Shown piece by piece: positions 59,213 to 64,000 of a stretch of 64,000 nt of DNA. Positions within the stretch are counted from its first letter, which is position 1; every line of letters starts with the position of its first letter. A program made the translations under genes and the position numbers. Origin of the DNA: Desulfovibrionaceae bacterium (lineage in GTDB: Bacteria > Desulfobacterota > Desulfovibrionia > Desulfovibrionales > Desulfovibrionaceae); contig JAFGBU010000003.1 of assembly GCA_016932995.1 (NCBI GenBank), positions 1 through 64,000 of the forward strand, in the 5' to 3' direction. The notes beneath the pieces are model-generated. The model saw only the letters and a list, made by a program, of their open reading frames with translations. It was not told the origin of the DNA and searched no databases.

Positions 59213-61204
59213 CTAGAACCTTTCGAACTCGCCCTGGTCCGGTCCGGCGGCCATGTCCAGGGCCAGGCCCTGGTCCCCGGTCTGGACGGGCAGGGGCTGC
59301 CTGGCGGCCGGGATACGGCCCTGGCCGCGTTTGAGGACCGCGACCTTTTCGGGCTCGGCCGGGCGGCCCTCGGCGCGGGTCCCGGAGCGGAAATAGGACA
59401 TGGTCTGCTGGAGCTGCTCGGCCTGGGCCGAGAGCTCCTCGGACGTGGAGGCCATCTCCTCGGCCGCGGCCGCGTTCTGCTGGATGACCTGGTCGAGCTG
59501 CTGCAGCGCGGTGTTGATCTGCTCGGCCCCGGTGCTCAGCTCGTTGCTGGCCGCGGATATCTCCTGGACCAGGTCCGCGGTCTTCTGGATGTCCGGCACG
59601 ATGCCCTCGAGCATCTTGCCGGCGTTTTCGGCCACGTCCAGGCTGCTCGCGGACAGCTCGCTGATCTCCCTGGCCGCCAGGCCGCTCCTTTCGGCCAGCT
59701 TGCGGACCTCGGCCGCGACCACGGCGAAGCCCTTGCCGTGCTCCCCGGCCCTGGCCGCCTCTATGGCCGCGTTCAGGGCCAGGAGATTGGTCTGCCGGGC
59801 GATCTCCTCGATGATGGATATCTTTTCCGCGATGTCGCGCATGGCCGACACGGTCCGGGCCACGGCCTGGCCGCCCTCGCGGGCGTCCTGGGCCGCCTTG
59901 ACCGCGATCCGGTCGGTCTCCCCGGCGTTGTCCGTGGTCTGGCGGATGTTGCCGACCATCTGCTCCATGGACGAGGAGACCTCCTGCACGGACGCGGCCT
60001 GCTCGGTCGCGCCCTGGGACAGGCTCTGGCTGGAGGCGGACAACTGCTGGCTGCCCGCGGCCACGTTCTCGGCCCCGGACCTGACCTCTCCGACCACCTC
60101 CCGGAGCTTGGCGGCCATGTCCCTCAAGGCCTTGGCCAGGACGCCGACCTCGTCCTTCTGATCGACGTCGATGTCCGCGCCCAGGTCGCCGCCGGACACG
60201 CTGCGGGCAAAGGTCAGGCCCTTGTTGATCGGCCTGGACACGCCCCTGGTTATGAGCACGGCCGCCAGCAGGCCGAACAACAGGGCCGTGCCGGCCGCCC
60301 AGAGCACGAGCGAGTTGACCCTGGCGGTCGCGGAGAGCATCTCGCTGCGCTGCTTGGCGCTGGCCTGCTCGCAATGCTTCTGGACCAGCCTGGCGTTGTC
60401 CACCATGTCCTTCTCGGCCTGGTTCTGGGCCGAGACTATGCCCCGGTATTTTTCGCAGGCCGAGGCGTACTCGGCCAGGGAGGCCTTGATCGCGGCCTCG
60501 AGCTCGGCCACCCCGGCCAGGCCCGCGCCCGCGGCGCCGAAGGCCTTAAGGCCCGAGCGCACGCCGTCCAGGGCCTGGGCCACCCCGGCCCAGGCCTGTT
60601 CGTTCTTGTCCCTGATGTAGTAGAGCATGGCGATGCGCAGGAACAAAAAATTCTGCAACAGGTCGTTTTCCAGGGCCAGGGACGCGGCGCGCCACCTGGA
60701 CACAAGGTCCGCGTCCTTGGCCCTGAGGGCGCTGGCCGCGCCCGGCCCGGCCGCCTCGGCCCGGAATCGGGCCGAGGCCTCCATGATCCTGGCGCACTCG
60801 CCCTTCCAGATCGGGAACAGGGCCTTGGTCTGGTCCTCCAGCTCCACGGTCTTTTTGAACGCCGCCTCGTAGCCCTTGACCGCGGAGAGCGCGTCGGTCA
60901 TGCGCCCCTTGTCCTCTTGGTCCGTGAATCCGTCCCGGCTGGCCGCCGCGGCCTGGGCCATGGCCGCGGTCGCGGCCAGGACCTTGTCCGCGTATTCCGG
61001 CTGCCCGCGCAGGATGTAGTTTTTCTCCTGGCGCCGGGATTCCAGGATGCCCTTGACCAGTCCGTTCATGTCCTCGGAGGTCTTGGCCTTGCCGGCGACA
61101 ATGGCCAGGCCCAGGATCGCGCCGGCCGAGACCGCGGCGGTCAGGACCAGGACGGCCCCGAAGCCCAGTCCGAGCTTTATCCACAGCTTGAGATTTTTGA
61201 ACAT
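59213..61204 (-). CDS. Methyl-accepting chemotaxis protein with large helical sensor
   Basis: 663 residues: N-terminal membrane segment, about 250-residue helical periplasmic domain (possibly the helical bimodular type), second membrane segment, HAMP, and the signalling hairpin tip [33 protein letters not shown]-terminal 75 residues are loose. AAGGGG SD. Ligand unknown. Co-transcribed with the hybrid kinase. Confidence 0.94.
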   Translation of the reverse strand: MFKNLKLWIKLGLGFGAVLVLTAAVSAGAILGLAIVAGKAKTSEDMNGLVKGILESRRQEKNYILRGQPEYADKVLAATAAMAQAAAASRDGFTDQEDKGRMTDALSAVKGYEAAFKKTVELEDQTKALFPIWKGECARIMEASARFRAEAAGPGAASALRAKDADLVSRWRAASLALENDLLQNFLFLRIAMLYYIRDKNEQAWAGVAQALDGVRSGLKAFGAAGAGLAGVAELEAAIKASLAEYASACEKYRGIVSAQNQAEKDMVDNARLVQKHCEQASAKQRSEMLSATARVNSLVLWAAGTALLFGLLAAVLITRGVSRPINKGLTFARSVSGGDLGADIDVDQKDEVGVLAKALRDMAAKLREVVGEVRSGAENVAAGSQQLSASSQSLSQGATEQAASVQEVSSSMEQMVGNIRQTTDNAGETDRIAVKAAQDAREGGQAVARTVSAMRDIAEKISIIEEIARQTNLLALNAAIEAARAGEHGKGFAVVAAEVRKLAERSGLAAREISELSASSLDVAENAGKMLEGIVPDIQKTADLVQEISAASNELSTGAEQINTALQQLDQVIQQNAAAAEEMASTSEELSAQAEQLQQTMSYFRSGTRAEGRPAEPEKVAVLKRGQGRIPAARQPLPVQTGDQGLALDMAAGPDQGEFERF

Positions 61205-61274
61205 GGCTAAGCCCCTTGGGTTTGTTCATGGTTTTGCCCGCCAGTGGGCAGGGGAGGCGGCCCTTAAGTATTAT

Positions 61275-61303
61275 CTTATATAAATAGTCAGGATGCTAAT
61301 CAA
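61275..61303 (-). promoter_or_regulatory. Sigma70-type promoter of the chemoreceptor/kinase operon
   Basis: TTGATT (61298-61303), 17 bases, TATAAG (61275-61280), minus strand, about 70 bases before the MCP start. It lies in an AT-rich island of the 211-base divergent gap to rsmI; the rest of that gap holds no gene. Confidence 0.65.
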
Positions 61304-61415
61304 GTCTTTCTATAAAAATTATCTCCGGCCGAAAAAAGGCCTTTCGCCCCCGGCCCGCGGATGCTATGCCGGGCATGCGGCCGGGAAGAGACATCCGGCC
61401 GCGCGAGGCAGAGAC

Positions 61416-62279
61416 GTGAGCGAGGCAGAAAAAGGCCGTTCCCTGGCCCCGGCCCTCTATGTGGTGGCCACGCCCCTGGGCAATCCCGCGGACCTCTCGC
61501 CCCGGGCCCGCCTGGTTTTGGCCCTGGCGGACCTGGTCCTGGCCGAGGACACCAGGCGGGCCGGGCTGCTGTTCAGGCGGCTGGGCGTAGAGCGCAGGGC
61601 CGGCCGGGGGTTCGTCAGCTTTTTCGAGCACAACGAGGCCCAGAAGACGGGCCGGGTGGTCAAGGCCCTGGAACGCGGCCTGAGCGTGGCCCTGATCTCG
61701 GACGCGGGCACGCCCCTGATCTCGGACCCCGGCTACAGGCTGGTCCGGGCCTGCCGGGAAAAGGGCCTGCCCGTGATCCCGGTGCCCGGCCCGTCCGCGG
61801 CCCTGGCCGCGCTCTCCTGCTGCGGCCTGCCCCCGCAGCCGTTCACTTTCCTGGGCTTTTTGCCCCGGTCCGCGGCGGACCTGAAAAGGCTTTTTCTGGT
61901 CCACGCGGACACCGGGGCCAGCCTGGTGTTTTTCGAGAGCAAGAACCGGCTGGCCAAGACCCTGGCCCTGGCCGGCCGGGTCCTGGGCGACAGGCCGGTC
62001 TGCCTGGCCAGGGAATTGACCAAGGATCACGAGGAGTTTATCCTTGGCCGCCTGCCCGGGGCCGAGGCCCTGGCCAAGGCGCTCAGGGGCGAGATCACCG
62101 TGGTCGTCGGCCCGTTGGAGTCCCCGGCCAAAAGCGATGAGCAGGAACTGGCGCGGCTCATCCGGGAGGAGGCCGCTTCCGGCGGCAGGCCCAAGGACCT
62201 TGCCCGCCGCGTGGCGGCCAGGGCCCGGGGCTGGACAGCAAAGGCCGTGTATGAAAAAATGCGCCATGCATCCGAGTGA
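61416..62279 (+). CDS. rsmI: 16S rRNA 2'-O-methyltransferase RsmI
   Basis: 287 residues from GTG 61416. LYVVATPLGNPADLSPRA, LAEDTRRAG, ISDAGTPLISDPGYRLVR and PVPGPSAALAALS are the RsmI (tetrapyrrole-methylase fold) signatures. Methylates C1402. Overlaps the next gene by 29 bases. Confidence 0.95.
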   Translation: MSEAEKGRSLAPALYVVATPLGNPADLSPRARLVLALADLVLAEDTRRAGLLFRRLGVERRAGRGFVSFFEHNEAQKTGRVVKALERGLSVALISDAGTPLISDPGYRLVRACREKGLPVIPVPGPSAALAALSCCGLPPQPFTFLGFLPRSAADLKRLFLVHADTGASLVFFESKNRLAKTLALAGRVLGDRPVCLARELTKDHEEFILGRLPGAEALAKALRGEITVVVGPLESPAKSDEQELARLIREEAASGGRPKDLARRVAARARGWTAKAVYEKMRHASE

Positions 62280-63078
62280 AGCGGCGGGGTCCGGACCCGG
62301 AACAGCGGCCGCCAGGGGCAGGGCGTTTTTCAGCTGCCTGCTGAGGAGCTATCTGGTCGGGGCCTGCTTCAACACCCGCGGACTGCAGAACATCGGCTTT
62401 GCATACGCCATGCAGCCGGGACTCGCGGTCATCCACGCCGACGAGCAGGGCCTGAGGCAGGCCAGGAAGCGCTATCTGGAGCACTACCACTCCCACCCGT
62501 TCTGGGCGCCTTGCCTGGTGGGCATCTTCTTGTCCGTGGAAATGCACATAGCGTCCGGACTCCTGCCCGCGCACGCCCTGGACAAGGTCAAGGAGACCAC
62601 CGGCTACACCCTGTCGGCCATCGGCGACTCGGTCTTTGCCGGCAGCCTGTTGGTGTTCTGGTCCCTGTCCACCTGCTGTTTGCTGGTCTCCGGATGCCGC
62701 GCCGCGCCGCTGTTTTTGGGGCTGTTTTTCCTTTGCGGGCTGCAGGCCTTCCGGGCGTTCACCTTCTGGGCCGGGGTCAGGGGCGGATTCAGGTTCCTGG
62801 AAAGGCTCAAGCACTGGAACCTCATAAACTGGGGCCAGCGCGTCAAGTGCCTGAACGCCGGGCTGCTGCTCTGGCTGTGGGTGCTTGTCTGGCCCAGGCC
62901 GCTGGCCTGGTGGCAATGGGCCTTCGGGGCCCTGGGCATGGCCGCGCTGGGCAAGATGACCTACAGGTTCTGCCTCCCCCGGGAAGTGGTCATCGTGTTG
63001 TTTTTACTGGCCTGGGCCCTGTTCCCGGTGGCCGTCCGGGACCTCCGGGGGGTCTTGACCGGCCTGGGCCTGTCCTGA
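62251..63078 (+). CDS. PTS mannose/fructose/sorbose-family EIID subunit
   Basis: 275 residues (ATG 62251, or 62266). RSYLVGACFNTRGLQNIGFAYAMQPGL is the EIID hallmark, with FWAPCLVGIFLSVEMHIA and C-terminal membrane segments. EIID normally works with EIIC, EIIA and EIIB, none of which is in the window. It is followed by HPr and enzyme I. Confidence 0.92.
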   Translation: MKKCAMHPSEAAGSGPGTAAARGRAFFSCLLRSYLVGACFNTRGLQNIGFAYAMQPGLAVIHADEQGLRQARKRYLEHYHSHPFWAPCLVGIFLSVEMHIASGLLPAHALDKVKETTGYTLSAIGDSVFAGSLLVFWSLSTCCLLVSGCRAAPLFLGLFFLCGLQAFRAFTFWAGVRGGFRFLERLKHWNLINWGQRVKCLNAGLLLWLWVLVWPRPLAWWQWAFGALGMAALGKMTYRFCLPREVVIVLFLLAWALFPVAVRDLRGVLTGLGLS

Positions 63079-63084
63079 GCGCGG

Positions 63085-63426
63085 ATGAAAAAAAGCAGTG
63101 AGATCATGAACCGACAGGACAACGAAAAGGCCGTGGCCGGTTCGGGGGCAGGCGACGTGCTCTCGCGCCAGGTGGTGGTCTCCAACCAGCTGGGCCTTCA
63201 CGCCAGGCCGGCCGGGGTCTTGGCCCAGGAGGCCCAGAACTTCGCCTCCAAGATCCAGCTGGTCAGCCAGGAGCAGGAGGTGGACGCCAAGAGCATACTG
63301 GACATCCTGACCCTGGCCGCGGCCCGGGGCAGCGCCATCGAGATCAGGGCCAGGGGCGAGGACGCGGAACGGGCCCTGGACCGGCTGGAGCGCCTTTTCC
63401 TGACCCGGTTCGGGGAGAAGAAGTAA
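63085..63426 (+). CDS. ptsH: Phosphocarrier protein HPr
   Basis: 113 residues, about 25 longer at the N-terminus than usual. Active-site His in NQLGLHARPAG and a Ser in AKSILDILTLAA at the regulatory position. Starts at ATG 63085 or 63106; neither SD is strong. Its stop overlaps the ptsI start (TAATG). Confidence 0.94.
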   Translation: MKKSSEIMNRQDNEKAVAGSGAGDVLSRQVVVSNQLGLHARPAGVLAQEAQNFASKIQLVSQEQEVDAKSILDILTLAAARGSAIEIRARGEDAERALDRLERLFLTRFGEKK

Positions 63427-64000
63427 TGGCCGAGAGCGTCATCAGGGGCACCCCGGTCTCCTCGGGCATCGCCATAGGCAAGGCCTTTTTCGTCAACCGC
63501 AGCTACCAGTCCCTCTTGCCCAGGCAGACCATCGGCCCGTTCCAGGTCCCGGCCGAGGTGGCCAGGCTCAAGGCCGCGTTCGCCGAGGCCCAGAAGGAGC
63601 TGGTCGAGGTGCGCAAGAGGATGCCCAAGGAGCTCAAGGAGTACAAGCTCATCCTCGACTCGCACCTGATGATGCTCAAGGACCCCAAGCTCGTGGACCT
63701 GGCCGCCAAGTACATCCGCGAGCTGCACGTCAACGCCGAGTGGGCCCTGGAAAAGGCCGTGGCCGAGGTGGACAAGACCTTCCGGGACATCGGGGACGTC
63801 TACATCCGCGAGCGCATCCAGGACGTGCGCGTGGTCGCGGACAGGGTCCAGTCCAGGCTCATCGGCCGGGGCGCCGAGGTCAGGGAGGCGCCGGGCCGGT
63901 ACATCATCGTGGCCCACGACCTGTCCCCGGCCGACACCGTGGAGCTGGAGCTGAACAAGGTCATGGCCTTTGCCACGGTCCAGGGCGGCAAGACCTCGCA
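63426..64000 (+). CDS. ptsI: PTS enzyme I, N-terminal part (cut by window end)
   Basis: Open from ATG 63426 to the window end, 191 full codons. Starts MAESVIRGTPVSSGIAIGKAFF; contains SHLMMLKDPKL and a helical HPr-binding region; ends GGKTS followed by CA, the first two bases of the active-site His codon of the GGxTSH motif. Phosphorylates HPr from PEP. Confidence 0.94.
   Translation, partial: MAESVIRGTPVSSGIAIGKAFFVNRSYQSLLPRQTIGPFQVPAEVARLKAAFAEAQKELVEVRKRMPKELKEYKLILDSHLMMLKDPKLVDLAAKYIRELHVNAEWALEKAVAEVDKTFRDIGDVYIRERIQDVRVVADRVQSRLIGRGAEVREAPGRYIIVAHDLSPADTVELELNKVMAFATVQGGKTS

Overview
The window is a GC-rich, gene-dense bacterial chromosome segment with no gap over 300 bases. It most likely comes from a sulfate-reducing member of the Desulfovibrionales. 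The reasons are a complete dsrMKJOP operon led by an RsbRD-N-type gene, a selenocysteine formate dehydrogenase with a tungstate/molybdate cofactor island, a tungstate-binding protein TupA, TrmD fused to a second SPOUT-type domain, and a mannose-type PTS subunit beside ptsH/ptsI. The assignment is by inference from gene content, not from a marker gene.

Bases 1-12942 form a formate dehydrogenase and pterin-cofactor island. On the minus strand lie mobA, fdhD, a TlpA-like thioredoxin, fdhE, moaA, an ISXO2/IS1595-type transposase-like gene that seems to have lost catalytic residues, a small unknown gene with its own promoter, and the start of a TAT-exported Sec-containing formate dehydrogenase. 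On the plus strand, divergent from mobA, lie tupA, a moaE-like gene, a mogA-like gene with an extra N-terminal domain, mobB fused to a probable 4Fe-4S motif, moeA, and a second moeA fused to a periplasmic-binding-protein-like domain. Together these would capture W/Mo, build and insert the bis-MGD cofactor, and sulfurate the enzyme.

Bases 13047-20180 hold housekeeping genes: a tandem universal stress protein, a membrane-anchored unknown, rnhA, hemW, queH, rng, a radical SAM protein and trmI. Bases 20186-34387 are a ten-gene Pel exopolysaccharide operon (pelC, pelA, pelB in two pieces, pelD, E, F, G, a UDP-sugar epimerase and a separate GH114-like lipoprotein) read leftward from one good promoter. 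Its parts are rearranged relative to Pseudomonas: PelA lacks the hydrolase domain, which seems to be supplied by the separate lipoprotein, and PelB is split into a scaffold and a barrel gene. PelD keeps an RxxD motif, so c-di-GMP control is likely. A divergent STAS-domain protein and corA follow.

Bases 36195-41928 carry the dsrMKJOP electron-transfer complex of sulfite respiration, with a promoter and a strong terminator. Bases 42217-51076 contain a B12-binding radical SAM-TPR protein, a small hydrolase/thioesterase operon with a promoter and palindrome, a 1396-residue CoA-activase-type protein, and a polytopic membrane protein. Bases 51262-56800 are the ffh-rpsP-khpA-rimM-trmD-rplS-rnhB-yraN translation cluster. 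The window closes with a chemoreceptor/hybrid histidine kinase pair (minus strand) and rsmI, a PTS EIID, HPr and the beginning of enzyme I (plus strand).
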